The position numbers and the translations under genes were made by a program. This document shows, piece by piece, positions 26,344 to 38,736 of a stretch of DNA of 64,000 bases. Source of the DNA: Allomuricauda sp. F6463D (GTDB lineage: Bacteria; Bacteroidota; Bacteroidia; Flavobacteriales; Flavobacteriaceae); the NCBI RefSeq assembly GCF_023015965.1, contig NZ_JALKAN010000001.1, positions 1,858,473 to 1,922,472 on the forward strand. The letters run 5' to 3'. Every line of letters starts with the position of its first letter. Positions within the stretch are counted from its first letter, which is position 1. Below the pieces are notes generated by a model. It did not search any database. It saw nothing but the letters and a program-made list of their open reading frames with translations, and had not been told where the DNA came from.

Positions 26344-26395
26344 GCATTGTTAATTGCATGTTTTAAATTGGTGTAATTAAAAACCTCCACACAAA

Positions 26396-27451
26396 ATGAA
26401 AATTGGCATTACAGGCACAGGAAGTCATATTCCATCCATAGTTACCAAAAACGAAGATTTTTTGAATCATAAGTTTATGGAAACCGATGGAACTCCTTTC
26501 GAACAAAAAAACAATATAATCATTGAAAAATTCGAAGCCATAACCGGAATAGCCAACCGCAGGTACGCAAAACCAGATTTAAAAACATCGGATTTGGGTT
26601 TTTTAGCAGCTGAAGAGGCCATTGCAAATGCTGGAATCGATAAGGAAGAACTGGATTACATCATCTTTGCCCATAATTTCGGGGACCTTACCCCTGGTAA
26701 AATCCAAGGAGATACATTACCAAGCCTTGCTACCAGAGTTAAACATTTGTTACGTATCAAAAATCCAAAATGTGTAGCCTATGATCTTATTTTTGGCTGC
26801 CCTGGTTGGATTGAGGGCATGATTCAAGCTACTGCATTCATTAAAAGTGGTATGGCAAAAAAATGTTTGGTCATCGGAGGGGAAACACTTTCCAGAGTAG
26901 TAGACCAACACGACAGGGACAGTATGATTTTTTCTGATGGAGCAGGAGCCACTATACTAGAAGCAGATACATCCAGTGGGGAAATTTTATCCCACGCATC
27001 CCTTACCTATGCAAATGAAGAGGCATATTACCTATATTTTGATAAGTCCAATAGCCCTACCAGCAATGACACACGCTATATTAAAATGCAAGGGAGAAAA
27101 ATATATGAATTTGCTTGCATTAATGTACCCAAAGCCATGGCCAGTTGTTTGGATGAGAGTGGGGTAAGTATAGATGAAGTCAAGAAAATTTTTATCCATC
27201 AGGCCAACGAAAAAATGGATGATGCCATCATCAAAAGGTTTTATAAAATATATGGCAAAACGATGCCTAAGGATATAATGCCAATGAGCATTCAAGACCT
27301 AGGCAACAGTTCCGTAGCAACAGTTCCCACACTTTACGACATGGTAATTAAAGGAAATCTTGCTAATCATGAAGTAAACAAAGGAGATGTTGTTATGTTC
27401 GCCAGTGTTGGCGCTGGAATGAACATTAATGCCATGGTATATCGCTATTGA
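26396..27451 (+). CDS. 3-oxoacyl-ACP synthase III (FabH-like)
   Basis: 351 residues with the thiolase-fold catalytic triad: Cys135 in DLIFGCPGWIEG, His268 in IFIHQAN and Asn304 in LGNSSVAT. The enzyme joins an acyl-CoA primer with malonyl-ACP. Length and a charged N-terminal insert (HKFMETDGTPFEQ) set it apart from a plain housekeeping FabH; flavobacteria often carry several paralogs, including ones for flexirubin-type or other specialised lipids. It is followed by a methyltransferase and a glycosyltransferase, hinting at a small lipid- or surface-modification cluster, but the spacing does not prove an operon. Confidence 0.85.
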   Translation: MKIGITGTGSHIPSIVTKNEDFLNHKFMETDGTPFEQKNNIIIEKFEAITGIANRRYAKPDLKTSDLGFLAAEEAIANAGIDKEELDYIIFAHNFGDLTPGKIQGDTLPSLATRVKHLLRIKNPKCVAYDLIFGCPGWIEGMIQATAFIKSGMAKKCLVIGGETLSRVVDQHDRDSMIFSDGAGATILEADTSSGEILSHASLTYANEEAYYLYFDKSNSPTSNDTRYIKMQGRKIYEFACINVPKAMASCLDESGVSIDEVKKIFIHQANEKMDDAIIKRFYKIYGKTMPKDIMPMSIQDLGNSSVATVPTLYDMVIKGNLANHEVNKGDVVMFASVGAGMNINAMVYRY

Positions 27452-27519
27452 ACACCCTATAAATAAATAACATGAAAACTTCGTTGGGATTTGTAATAAG
27501 TTTTTAGGAATTTTAGCCC

Positions 27520-28047
27520 ATGTACGAAAACAACTTTCCCAACAAACGCTATAGACATACCTTGGCGTTCCTTCAGAAACATATAAATACATCAGAATCC
27601 ATCTTAGATTTAGGTGTACAAAATCCATTTTCTGAAATATTAAAGTCCAACGAATATACGGTAGCAAATACTGATGGCGAAGATTTAGATATTGATTTTC
27701 AAAAGGCTGCTCAATCAGATGCAGATGTAGTAACTGCATTTGAAATATTTGAACATTTGGTTGCACCTTTTAATGTGTTGAAAGAAATTAAGTCCAAAAA
27801 ATTAGTGGCAAGCATACCTTTGCGGTTATGGTTTGCCCCCGCTTATCGCAGCAAGACCGACCCTTGGGACCGACATTATCACGAGTTCGAAGATTGGCAA
27901 TTTGATTGGCTTTTGGAGAAAGCAGGCTGGACCATTGTAGACTCGGCCAAATGGACAAATCCTACCAAAAAAATTGGTGTTCGGCCTATACTCAGATATT
28001 TTACAAATCGGTATTATATTGTTTACGCCGAAAGGACCCAACATTAA
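27520..28047 (+). CDS. Class I SAM-dependent methyltransferase-like protein
   Basis: 175 residues. SAM-binding motif I is ILDLGVQNPFSEIL (residues about 28-41), with Asn/Asp at DGEDLDIDF (motif II) and DADVVTAFEIFEHLVAPFNVL as the motif IV/post-I region, typical of the type 11/UbiE fold. The tail FDWLLEKAGWTIVDSAKWTNP is also family-like. It is short, lacking a substrate-binding lid, so acceptors cannot be inferred. It lies 69 bases after the ketoacyl synthase and 38 before the glycosyltransferase. Confidence 0.75.
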   Translation: MYENNFPNKRYRHTLAFLQKHINTSESILDLGVQNPFSEILKSNEYTVANTDGEDLDIDFQKAAQSDADVVTAFEIFEHLVAPFNVLKEIKSKKLVASIPLRLWFAPAYRSKTDPWDRHYHEFEDWQFDWLLEKAGWTIVDSAKWTNPTKKIGVRPILRYFTNRYYIVYAERTQH

Positions 28048-28084
28048 TTTGGGAGAAGAATTTCGATTTTTGAAATATTAGCAT

Positions 28085-28927
28085 ATGCAAATAAGTATCG
28101 TTGTTCCTGCTCACAATGAAGCAGCTTTTTTAAAAGATTGCTTGGATTCTTTTGTGACACAAACCTATTTACCGAATGAGGTAATTGTGGTCGATGACAA
28201 CTCTTCTGATGATACTTTTAGAATTGCACAAAGCTACGCTCAAAAGTATGATTGGATAAGAGTCCTAAAACGCAATTCAGTTGATGAGCATATCCCCGGA
28301 AAAAAAGTGGTGGATACTTTTAATTTCGGCCTGGAGCATACTTCCGAATACGACCTCATCGGCAAGTTCGATGCCGATATCATATTGCCACATAATTATT
28401 TTGAACTTATCATAAATCAATTTCAGGCCAATTGGAAACTCGGTATGTGCTCAGGGTTGCTTTATATAAAAAAAGGGAACGATTGGGTATATGAAAGCAT
28501 TGCAGACAAATCCCATATCCGAGGACCTGTAAAATTATACCACAAAGCCTGCTTTAATAAAATTGAGGGCTTGCGTCCTGGTGTAGGCTGGGATACCGTA
28601 GACACCCTTTTGGCCAAATACCATGATTTTGAAACGCTCACGCTTCCCCAACTTCACGTAAAGCATCTTCGCCCTACCGGTCATGGATACAGTTATAAAA
28701 ATTATCAAACTAAAGGTGAGGCGCTTTACAGAATGCGCTATGGCATTGTACTCACAAAAATAGCTGCTCTAAAAATGGCATGGCAAGCAAAAAGTTTGAG
28801 GTTATACTTTCAAGCAATATCTGGTTACCTTAAAGCCTTTATTGACAAAAAACCTAAATATGTTTCCAAGCAAGAAGGGAGATTTATAAGAAATTACCGC
28901 TGGAAAGGGATTTGGTCAAAAATTTAG
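28085..28927 (+). CDS. Family 2 glycosyltransferase
   Basis: 280 residues. GT-A fold: ISIVVPAHNEAAFLKDCLDS, VVDDNSSDDTFRIA, and the metal-binding DXD in KFDADIILPHNYF. It has no obvious membrane segments except possibly a C-terminal amphipathic helix, so it is probably peripheral. Long C-terminal basic region (KAFIDKKPKYVSKQEGRFIRNYRWKGIWSK) is typical of enzymes acting on lipid-linked sugars. Together with the methyltransferase this could modify a surface glycolipid; acceptor unknown. Confidence 0.88.
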   Translation: MQISIVVPAHNEAAFLKDCLDSFVTQTYLPNEVIVVDDNSSDDTFRIAQSYAQKYDWIRVLKRNSVDEHIPGKKVVDTFNFGLEHTSEYDLIGKFDADIILPHNYFELIINQFQANWKLGMCSGLLYIKKGNDWVYESIADKSHIRGPVKLYHKACFNKIEGLRPGVGWDTVDTLLAKYHDFETLTLPQLHVKHLRPTGHGYSYKNYQTKGEALYRMRYGIVLTKIAALKMAWQAKSLRLYFQAISGYLKAFIDKKPKYVSKQEGRFIRNYRWKGIWSKI

Positions 28928-29208
28928 ATATTTCATTCAAAATATTGATTTGTAAGTTTTTAACACGCTATTATTTATCAATAAAAAGGAATAAACTTAC
29001 AGTGAATACACAGTAAAACTACACCTGCACAACCAATTGGTTTTTCGTCAATTGAAACAGGGCATCCATCAATTTCCCCCTGTTCTATACTTACCTATCG
29101 ATACCTTTAATAAAAAATAAGCACTAGCATAGCCACATAACTATATGTAAACAAATCCCCTAGATGTAAATCTCAACATCGACAAGGATTTATAACACAA
29201 GTACGAAT
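28928..29208. other. AT-rich intergenic region with palindromes
   Basis: No ORF of note. It holds a perfect 12-bp palindrome AACCAATTGGTT (29031-29042) followed by TTTTT, and a 7-bp inverted repeat AACAGGG/CCCTGTT (29056-29062 and 29078-29084) that could form a hairpin. These could terminate the glycosyltransferase transcript or regulate the large secreted protein gene that follows. Confidence 0.45.
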
Positions 29209-32133
<2,925 letters not shown>

Positions 32134-32146
32134 ATGCGCTATTCTA

Positions 32147-33838
32147 TTAATCTACAGTAATTGATTTAAACTCCAAAACTTCTCCTATCGGCTCCCCAGT
32201 TGTTCCATTAGGAAAAGCAATACCCAACAACGAAGCTATGGTGGGAGCAATATCAGGGATTTCTGTTCTGTTCACAGTGCTTCCTTGCTTAATTCCCTTT
32301 CCAAAAAGTAATAAAGGTACATGCGTATCGTAAATTTGAGCAGAACCATGTGTAGAACCCGTTCTGCTATAAGAAATATAGCCAGTATTCGGCACTAAAA
32401 GAACATCTCCCGAACGCTTGGGGTTATAACCATTCTGTAAAATGTACGGGATTCCTTCAGTATATTCGTTTTCCCACATTTGATACCCAGTATAAACCCT
32501 ACCAATGCCTTCATAAGATAATAGTTCCATAGCCATGTCTTTTTGAGCTTCTTTAATGTCGATATCTAAATTGGTCAAGATTTTATGGTCTAGAAACAAT
32601 TGATAATTGCTCAAATCTTTAACCACATCCGTGGTGCCATATTTGTACTGTAGGAACTCATCAAACTTTGCTTCCATGTCTTTTATATCCAAATAACCAG
32701 CAGGAATCTTAGAGTCCATCAAGTACGAGGGAACATTAACGGCAGCATGGTCGGCTGTTAAGAAAACCGTGTATTCTCCTTTACCAACTTTTTCATCCAA
32801 AGCGGTGAAAATTCGTGCTAAATCTTGATCTAAACGAATATAGGTATCTTCCACCTCTTTGGAATTTACCCCAAAAAAATGGCCTACATAATCCGTACTG
32901 GAAAAACTGATGGCCAAGAAATCCGTAATGGTATCCGCACCCAAATCTTCACCTTCCAAAGCTGCCAAAGCAAAATCAGTGGTAATACTGTTTCCGTATG
33001 GCGTAGCTTTCAGAATATCAAATCCCATATTTTCTTCCCATATTGCTGGAAGATCGTGTGGAAACGCATTGTTTTCTGCGCCTTTTAGAATTCCTTCATA
33101 ATTATTGATATCCAATCCACTTTCTACGTAAGTTTCAATAGGCTTGAGGGTATTCCAGGTTTTTTTATAGGATTCAACTACATTTGATGCATTAAAATCC
33201 GTTACCCATTGTGGCAATTTGTTCATATAGTAGGAACTGGTAATCCAGTTACCCATCTCACCACCTTCAAACCAATAAGCTGCATTGGCAGCGTGACCCG
33301 CGGGTAGAACAGCACCTCTATCCTTTAAAGCAACACCGATTACTTTTCCTCGTTTTTGCGTATGCAAACGTAATTGATCGGTGATTGTAGTTGTCAACAT
33401 TCTATTCGGAGACATTTGCCCAGCATCTGAGGTGGTTCCTATAGATGTAAAATTATCATCGCCTGCACAATACACATCTTTTCCCAATGCTTTATCATAC
33501 CAATTGTTGCCAATAATACCATGCGTTGCGGGGGTAGTGCCTGTGTAAACAGAAGCGTGACCTGGCCCCGTACTGGTTGGAGCATAGTTATAGTGATTAT
33601 TTTTACAATTAAACCCTTCGTTTACCATTCGCTTAAAGCCTCCTTCTCCATACTGGTTCCAAAAACGAGTAAGATAATCATACCGCATTTGGTCTACCAC
33701 AATACCCACGACCAACTTCGGTGTTTGGGAGATGGTCTCTTTTTGTATTTGTACAGGATTCTTTTTTTTGCGTTGGCCGTATGAAATACTAAGTACACAT
33801 AAGGCTAAAATTGAAACTACAAGGTTGGTTGTTTTCAT
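32147..33838 (-). CDS. pafA: PafA-type alkaline phosphatase (calcium-insensitive, secreted)
   Basis: 563 residues with a signal peptide (MKTTNLVVSILALCVLSISYG). Alkaline-phosphatase superfamily fold: metal ligand Asp49 in VVDQMRYDYL, nucleophile Thr90 just before GPGHASVYTG, an Asn in the GNNWYD segment, and the Lys/Arg pair in GVALKDRGAV that binds phosphate in PafA. The C-terminal metal ligands are in TADHAA and GSTHGSA. PafA enzymes release phosphate from phosphomonoesters and are important for phosphate supply in Bacteroidota. Converges with the repeat protein gene at 32133-32147 with no terminator visible. Confidence 0.9.
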   Translation of the reverse strand: MKTTNLVVSILALCVLSISYGQRKKKNPVQIQKETISQTPKLVVGIVVDQMRYDYLTRFWNQYGEGGFKRMVNEGFNCKNNHYNYAPTSTGPGHASVYTGTTPATHGIIGNNWYDKALGKDVYCAGDDNFTSIGTTSDAGQMSPNRMLTTTITDQLRLHTQKRGKVIGVALKDRGAVLPAGHAANAAYWFEGGEMGNWITSSYYMNKLPQWVTDFNASNVVESYKKTWNTLKPIETYVESGLDINNYEGILKGAENNAFPHDLPAIWEENMGFDILKATPYGNSITTDFALAALEGEDLGADTITDFLAISFSSTDYVGHFFGVNSKEVEDTYIRLDQDLARIFTALDEKVGKGEYTVFLTADHAAVNVPSYLMDSKIPAGYLDIKDMEAKFDEFLQYKYGTTDVVKDLSNYQLFLDHKILTNLDIDIKEAQKDMAMELLSYEGIGRVYTGYQMWENEYTEGIPYILQNGYNPKRSGDVLLVPNTGYISYSRTGSTHGSAQIYDTHVPLLLFGKGIKQGSTVNRTEIPDIAPTIASLLGIAFPNGTTGEPIGEVLEFKSITVD

Positions 33839-33952
33839 GGTGTTTTTTTAATCAAAAAAGCAAAATTATTGATTTATCCTGTATAATAAGTTTAACTGAA
33901 GGTTAAATGCTGTACAATATTCTTATTTTTATCAACTCAAGTCCATAAACGC

Positions 33953-34690
33953 ATGAAATACCTAGAAGCGATTGGAAAATACTTCATCATGATTTGGGAA
34001 GTATTTAAAAAACCTACAAAGTGGCGCATCATGAAAACCTTAATTTTTAAGGAAATTGATGAACTCATCTATGGGGCCATGGGTATCATTATTTTTATCT
34101 CCTTTTTTATTGGAGGTGTAGTCACCATTCAGACAGCCCTTAACCTAACCAACCCTCTATTGCCTAAAAGTCTTATCGGCTTTGCCGCAAGGCAATCCGT
34201 TATATTGGAATTTGCACCAACTTTCACTTCTATAATCATGGCAGGTAAAGTTGGGTCATATATCACATCCAGTATAGGAACCATGCGGGTTACAGAACAA
34301 ATTGATGCTCTTGAAGTAATGGGCATCAACTCTTTGAATTACTTGGTATTTCCAAAAATCGTTGCTACCATGCTTTATCCTTTTGCGGTTGCAATTTCCA
34401 TGTTTGTCGGTATTTTTGGAGGATGGGTAGCAGCCGTATTTGGTGGTTTTGCTCCGAGTGGCGATTTTATTCAGGGGTTGCAAATGGATTTTGATTCGTA
34501 CCATGTAACCTATGCTTTGATAAAGTCTGTGGTGTTTGCTTTTGTAATCGCAACGGTCCCCTCTTATCATGGGTTTTACATGACTGGCGGCGCACTTGAG
34601 GTGGGCAAGGCCAGTACCACTTCCTTTGTTTGGACTAGTGTTGTTATTATTATTGTGAATTACGTTTTAACACAATTGTTATTAGGCTAA
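33953..34690 (+). CDS. mlaE: MlaE-family ABC transporter permease
   Basis: 245 residues, five to six membrane helices. Conserved MlaE features: VVTIQTALNL, VILEFAPTFTSIIMAGKVGSYITSSIGTMRVTEQIDALEVMGINSLNYLVFPK (the coupling helix with EQIDALEVMG). Part of a transporter that moves phospholipids between membranes. The next gene (ATP-binding subunit) starts at its stop codon with a one-base overlap. No MlaD-type substrate-binding gene is adjacent; in Bacteroidota it is often elsewhere. Confidence 0.92.
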   Translation: MKYLEAIGKYFIMIWEVFKKPTKWRIMKTLIFKEIDELIYGAMGIIIFISFFIGGVVTIQTALNLTNPLLPKSLIGFAARQSVILEFAPTFTSIIMAGKVGSYITSSIGTMRVTEQIDALEVMGINSLNYLVFPKIVATMLYPFAVAISMFVGIFGGWVAAVFGGFAPSGDFIQGLQMDFDSYHVTYALIKSVVFAFVIATVPSYHGFYMTGGALEVGKASTTSFVWTSVVIIIVNYVLTQLLLG

Positions 34691-35457
34691 TGATAGAGGT
34701 AGAAAACATACATAAATCGTTTGGGGACAATCATGTTCTAAAAGGTATTTCAACAATTTTTGAAACAGGAAAGACCAACTTGATTATTGGACAAAGTGGA
34801 TCCGGCAAGACCGTTTTTATGAAATGCTTACTGGGTCTATTTGAGCCCGATGAAGGACAAATTTGTTACAATGACCGATATTACTCTAAACTTTCCACAA
34901 AAGAACGAAGAAATCTACGCCAAGAAATGGGCATGGTGTTTCAAGGAAGTGCTCTTTTTGATTCCATGACTGTTGAGGGCAATGTGATGTTTCCTTTGGA
35001 TATGTTCACCACTCAGTCCCAATCAGAAAAACAAGACCGCGTTGATTTTGTATTAAAACGAGTAAATCTTGTGGATGCACATAAAAGATTTCCTGCCGAA
35101 ATTTCCGGGGGAATGCAAAAAAGGGTTGCCATTGCGCGAGCTATTGTTATGAATCCGAAATATCTGTTTTGTGACGAACCCAACTCTGGACTTGACCCCA
35201 AAACTGCCATCCTAATAGACAACCTAATCCAAGAAATTACCCGAGAATATGATATAACCACTGTAATCAACACGCACGATATGAACAGTGTAATGGAAAT
35301 CGGAGAAAAAATAATCTTTCTCAAAAATGGATTAAAAGAGTGGGAAGGCACGAACAAAGAAATTTTTAAAACTGATAATAAAGCAGTAACAGATTTCGTG
35401 TACTCTTCGGAGCTTTTCAAAAAAGTTAGACAAATGTATATTGAAGAACGTAATTGA
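34690..35457 (+). CDS. mlaF: MlaF-family ABC transporter ATP-binding protein
   Basis: 255 residues. Walker A is GQSGSGKTVFMK (residues 34-45), the Q-loop is in MVFQGSALF, the signature is EISGGMQKRVAIARAI, Walker B is YLFCDEPNSGLDP and the switch His is in TVINTHDMNSV. The signature SGGMQKR with the extended switch is typical of MlaF. ATP hydrolysis drives the MlaE permease in phospholipid trafficking. The gene overlaps mlaE by one base, so the two are expressed as a unit. It ends 3 bases from the convergent DUF389 gene. Confidence 0.93.
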   Translation: MIEVENIHKSFGDNHVLKGISTIFETGKTNLIIGQSGSGKTVFMKCLLGLFEPDEGQICYNDRYYSKLSTKERRNLRQEMGMVFQGSALFDSMTVEGNVMFPLDMFTTQSQSEKQDRVDFVLKRVNLVDAHKRFPAEISGGMQKRVAIARAIVMNPKYLFCDEPNSGLDPKTAILIDNLIQEITREYDITTVINTHDMNSVMEIGEKIIFLKNGLKEWEGTNKEIFKTDNKAVTDFVYSSELFKKVRQMYIEERN

Positions 35458-35459
35458 TA

Positions 35460-36914
35460 TTAATCAATCTCCTTAATAATTAGCGTGGAATCTTGTAATC
35501 TTAACTTTAACCAAGCTAGCATTTTTCGAGTATCCTCTCCTTTTTGATTCGCATTTATTCCTTCTTTCCATTCCACTTCAAAAACTGGAACAGTATCCAG
35601 TTTCTTAAAATCGGTCCGTATTTGATAAGAAAAACCAATGGCGTCAATATTTTCATAGTTGGCCTTGGCTTCTGCTGTAACATCTTTAAACGGAATTTGT
35701 TTCCCTACATTCTGTGTTAAGCTGGCCACTTCTTCCTCAAGCAATCGAATCTGTTCATCTTTATTCAACAGTTCTGCTTTATTTTTTTCATACAACTCAC
35801 TTACATAATTGAATTTCTCTTCGGAATCATCCTTACCACCTTGAATAATATGAAACTCTGCATTTTTTAATCTTGAAAATTGATTTTTCTGCGTCCTCCA
35901 AGTATTGATTACATTTTCAGGAATCAATTCATCACCCATGAACACAACCTCAACCAAGGATTCTCCTTCATCAACATATTCGAGTTTAGTTAAGTTATCC
36001 ACATATCTACCAGATCCATTAAATTGATAAATCTCTACGGTATCCTGTAAAAATTCTTGTGCCTGCTTTTTAAAAAGCGACTCCTGAAATACTTGATAGA
36101 ATGTAAATCCGGCTGGGATCATTACCAAAATACCTGTAATGGATGCCAGCCGGGCAATAAGCCTTCTGCGTTGGGAATTCGCATAGCGCACCATTGGAAA
36201 ACGCAAATACTTTATAACCAAGAAGGTGGCCAAACCAATAAAAATGGTGTTGATTATGAACAAATACATGGCCCCTGCTGCGTACCATGGTTTCCCAATG
36301 GCCAATCCAAACCCAACCGTACAGAGTGGCGGCATAAGTGCTGTGGCTATCGCAACACCAAAAATCACACTTGCAATTGTTCCTTTTTTAGCTCTGGCTA
36401 TCACTAGGGCAAGTCCACCAAAAAATGCAATGAGCACATCTCGAATGTCCGGCTTGGTACGTGCCAACAACTCAGAGGATTCATCTCGAAGTGGGAAAAG
36501 ATAGAAAAACAAAAAGGCGGTGATCACACTCAAAACAACCATCACGGTAAAATTCTTCAACGAACGTCTAAGTGTATCAATATCATTAATGGCCAACGAC
36601 ATTCCCATACCCAAAATAGGTCCCATGAGGGGGGATATCAACATCGCTCCAATTACAACCGCAGTAGAGTTAGCATTCAACCCAATGGAGGCTATAAATA
36701 TGGAGCATACAAGAATCCAAGAGGTGTGTCCTTTAAAAGGAATATCCGCATTTATGGATTCTTTTGTGGCAGCGGCATCCGTGTTGGAACGGATTTCCAA
36801 TAAATCGGAAAGAAACCTACGAATACTGCCCAAAAGCCCTTTAAAGTCCTTTTTTACTTCATCTCCGCTATCTTGCCCAGGAGGCATTGTGGCATTGTTC
36901 TGATTTTCATTCAT
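35460..36914 (-). CDS. DUF389-family membrane protein
   Basis: 484 residues. DUF389 core: WILVCSIFIASIGLNANSTAVVIGAMLISPLMGPILGMGMSLAINDIDTL, several helices, then a soluble C-terminal part with coiled coil (SELYEKNKAELLNKDEQIRLLEEEVASLTQN, about residues 355-400). The DUF389 domain is known from membrane proteins of unknown function, with suggestions of ion or nucleotide-linked sensing in some bacteria. No operon partner other than possibly the mannose-1-phosphate guanylyltransferase gene 4 bases upstream. Confidence 0.85.
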   Translation of the reverse strand: MNENQNNATMPPGQDSGDEVKKDFKGLLGSIRRFLSDLLEIRSNTDAAATKESINADIPFKGHTSWILVCSIFIASIGLNANSTAVVIGAMLISPLMGPILGMGMSLAINDIDTLRRSLKNFTVMVVLSVITAFLFFYLFPLRDESSELLARTKPDIRDVLIAFFGGLALVIARAKKGTIASVIFGVAIATALMPPLCTVGFGLAIGKPWYAAGAMYLFIINTIFIGLATFLVIKYLRFPMVRYANSQRRRLIARLASITGILVMIPAGFTFYQVFQESLFKKQAQEFLQDTVEIYQFNGSGRYVDNLTKLEYVDEGESLVEVVFMGDELIPENVINTWRTQKNQFSRLKNAEFHIIQGGKDDSEEKFNYVSELYEKNKAELLNKDEQIRLLEEEVASLTQNVGKQIPFKDVTAEAKANYENIDAIGFSYQIRTDFKKLDTVPVFEVEWKEGINANQKGEDTRKMLAWLKLRLQDSTLIIKEID

Positions 36915-36917
36915 TTT

Positions 36918-37997
36918 TTAAGCAAACTGATCACCAAATTTATCTTTAACCTGATTTAATACTTTTTTAATATCCTGTTGTTTATTCTTTGGGTATACCA
37001 AAAGCACATCTTCTTTATCTACAATAATATAATCCTCCAAACCATCTATCACAACCACTTTCCCTTTTGGAGAGCTAATCATATTACCTTTAGCGTCTTC
37101 TAGGATCACTTTGGCGTTTACGACAGCGTTTTCTTCCTCATCCTTATCCAGTTTATCATACAGTGCACCCCAAGTCCCAAGATCGTTCCAGTCGAAGGTT
37201 GCCGGCAATGTGTATATTGACTTCGATTGCTCCAAGATAGCATAATCAATGGATATGTTTTCAGCCTTGCCATAGTTTTCTTGAATAAAGTCTTTTTCCG
37301 TTTGCGTATTATAACAAGGAATGCCTTCCCCAAACAAGCGATATTGACTTGGTTGATATTTTTTGAAGGCATCCACGATGGTTTCCACGCTCCACATAAA
37401 TATACCTGCGTTCCAAAGAAAATTTCCTTGTGCCAAAAATTCTTTTGCAGTTTCATAATCTGGTTTTTCCCTGAACTGAGATACTTTTTTAAGCTTATCA
37501 TCACTTTCCTTCTCAAATTCGATATAGCCAAAACCAGTGTTGGGGAATGTGGGCTGTATGCCCAATGTGCACATTACATTTTCCTTTTCGCATTTATCAA
37601 AACAAGCTGTCACATCTTTTTCAAAAGCAGCTTCATCCTCTATCCAGTGATCACTGGGAGCAACGATCATTACTGCATTGGGATTCATTTTCTGGATCTT
37701 CAACGAGGCATATAAAATGCAAGGCGCCGTGTTGCGCATCGCAGGTTCCAAAACAACCTGATCTTGTTTCACCTTTGGTAATTGCTCCAAAACCAAATCA
37801 TTGTATCGTTCGTTGGTCAGAATTAAAATATTTTCGGTGGGAATAAATCTGTTTAAACGATCAAAAGTTTTTTGAATCAAAGTTTTACCCGTTCCCAACA
37901 TATCATGAAATTGTTTGGGATTGGAGGATGTACTCACGGGCCAAAATCGGGACCCTACCCCTCCTGCCATCAATACTGCGTAATAATTCTTGTTCAT
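36918..37997 (-). CDS. Mannose-1-phosphate guanylyltransferase
   Basis: About 359 residues, with the start chosen at the ATG ending at 37997 to align MNKNYYAVLMAGGVGSRFWP with the family; an in-frame ATG ending at 38015 is also possible. Nucleotidyltransferase motif is LMAGGVGSRFWPVS, with EPAMRNTAPCILYA, VAPSDHWI, TGFGYIEFE, EKP and FDWNDLGTWGALYDKLD. It makes GDP-mannose from mannose 1-phosphate and GTP. There is no fused isomerase domain, so this is the short ManC-like form. It supplies sugar for polysaccharide or lipid glycosylation. It abuts the DUF389 gene by 3 bases. Confidence 0.9.
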   Translation of the reverse strand: MNKNYYAVLMAGGVGSRFWPVSTSSNPKQFHDMLGTGKTLIQKTFDRLNRFIPTENILILTNERYNDLVLEQLPKVKQDQVVLEPAMRNTAPCILYASLKIQKMNPNAVMIVAPSDHWIEDEAAFEKDVTACFDKCEKENVMCTLGIQPTFPNTGFGYIEFEKESDDKLKKVSQFREKPDYETAKEFLAQGNFLWNAGIFMWSVETIVDAFKKYQPSQYRLFGEGIPCYNTQTEKDFIQENYGKAENISIDYAILEQSKSIYTLPATFDWNDLGTWGALYDKLDKDEEENAVVNAKVILEDAKGNMISSPKGKVVVIDGLEDYIIVDKEDVLLVYPKNKQQDIKKVLNQVKDKFGDQFA

Positions 37998-38091
37998 TCT
38001 TTTATTTTTTATCATTTCTCCGTAGTTATCTGGGCATTTTAAATGATGTTATTTAACCATAATCAGCAGTGCATTAATTAGAGATTGTAAT

Positions 38092-38691
38092 TTATTTCAC
38101 TAATTCAACTTCCGCATTAGGTTGAAACAAATATAATCTCCCGGTCGACAACTCTACACATTCGTACCGTTTTACTTTTTTATTTCCTTTTTTGAACAAC
38201 TTACCGTTGTACAATCTAAAAACACTGTCCTTAGGCAATTCGTATACATAACTGTGCTGCCGCTCTTCCTCATCAAAAGCCTTTAATGCGATAGACAATC
38301 TAGCATCGGTGCTACTACTGGCCTTGGGGTTCTTAAAATGATTGGCTACAATGGGCAACAACTGTGATGGAAACACCTCTGGCCTAATGAATGGAAGCAT
38401 TAATTGCTGAAAGGTACGTTTCCATTCCAAACCATGCGGTTTTATTCGACGACCGTATGTTTCAAAAGCTACCAGATGCGCAATTTCATGGACGAGCGTA
38501 ATAAGGAATCTATATTTATTGAGTGACGCATTAACCGTTATTTGATGTAATCCATTGGGCAACCTGCGATAATCCCCATGCCGTGTAACACGATGGCTTA
38601 CAATTTTTAAATGCACCCCATGTGTTTTGATCAATTCAAAACAGGGGGCCGCGGCGAGCTCTGGGAGATATTTTTGGAGGGTATTGTTCAC
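38092..38691 (-). CDS. SprT-like zinc metalloprotease-family protein
   Basis: 199 residues. Zinc motif HEIAH in TLVHEIAHLVAFETYGRRIKPHGLEWKR, with the third His in the RRIKPHG segment. No C-terminal zinc ribbon with four Cys is visible; the C-terminal region reads FRLYNGKLFKKGNKKVKRYECVELSTGRLYLF. In eukaryotes the fold (Spartan) acts on DNA-protein crosslinks; bacterial SprT is not well studied. Isolated gene. Confidence 0.82.
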   Translation of the reverse strand: MNNTLQKYLPELAAAPCFELIKTHGVHLKIVSHRVTRHGDYRRLPNGLHQITVNASLNKYRFLITLVHEIAHLVAFETYGRRIKPHGLEWKRTFQQLMLPFIRPEVFPSQLLPIVANHFKNPKASSSTDARLSIALKAFDEEERQHSYVYELPKDSVFRLYNGKLFKKGNKKVKRYECVELSTGRLYLFQPNAEVELVK

Positions 38692-38736
38692 TGGTATAAA
38701 GTTACAAGTTTATCCATAAAATATCTCTGAAATAAT

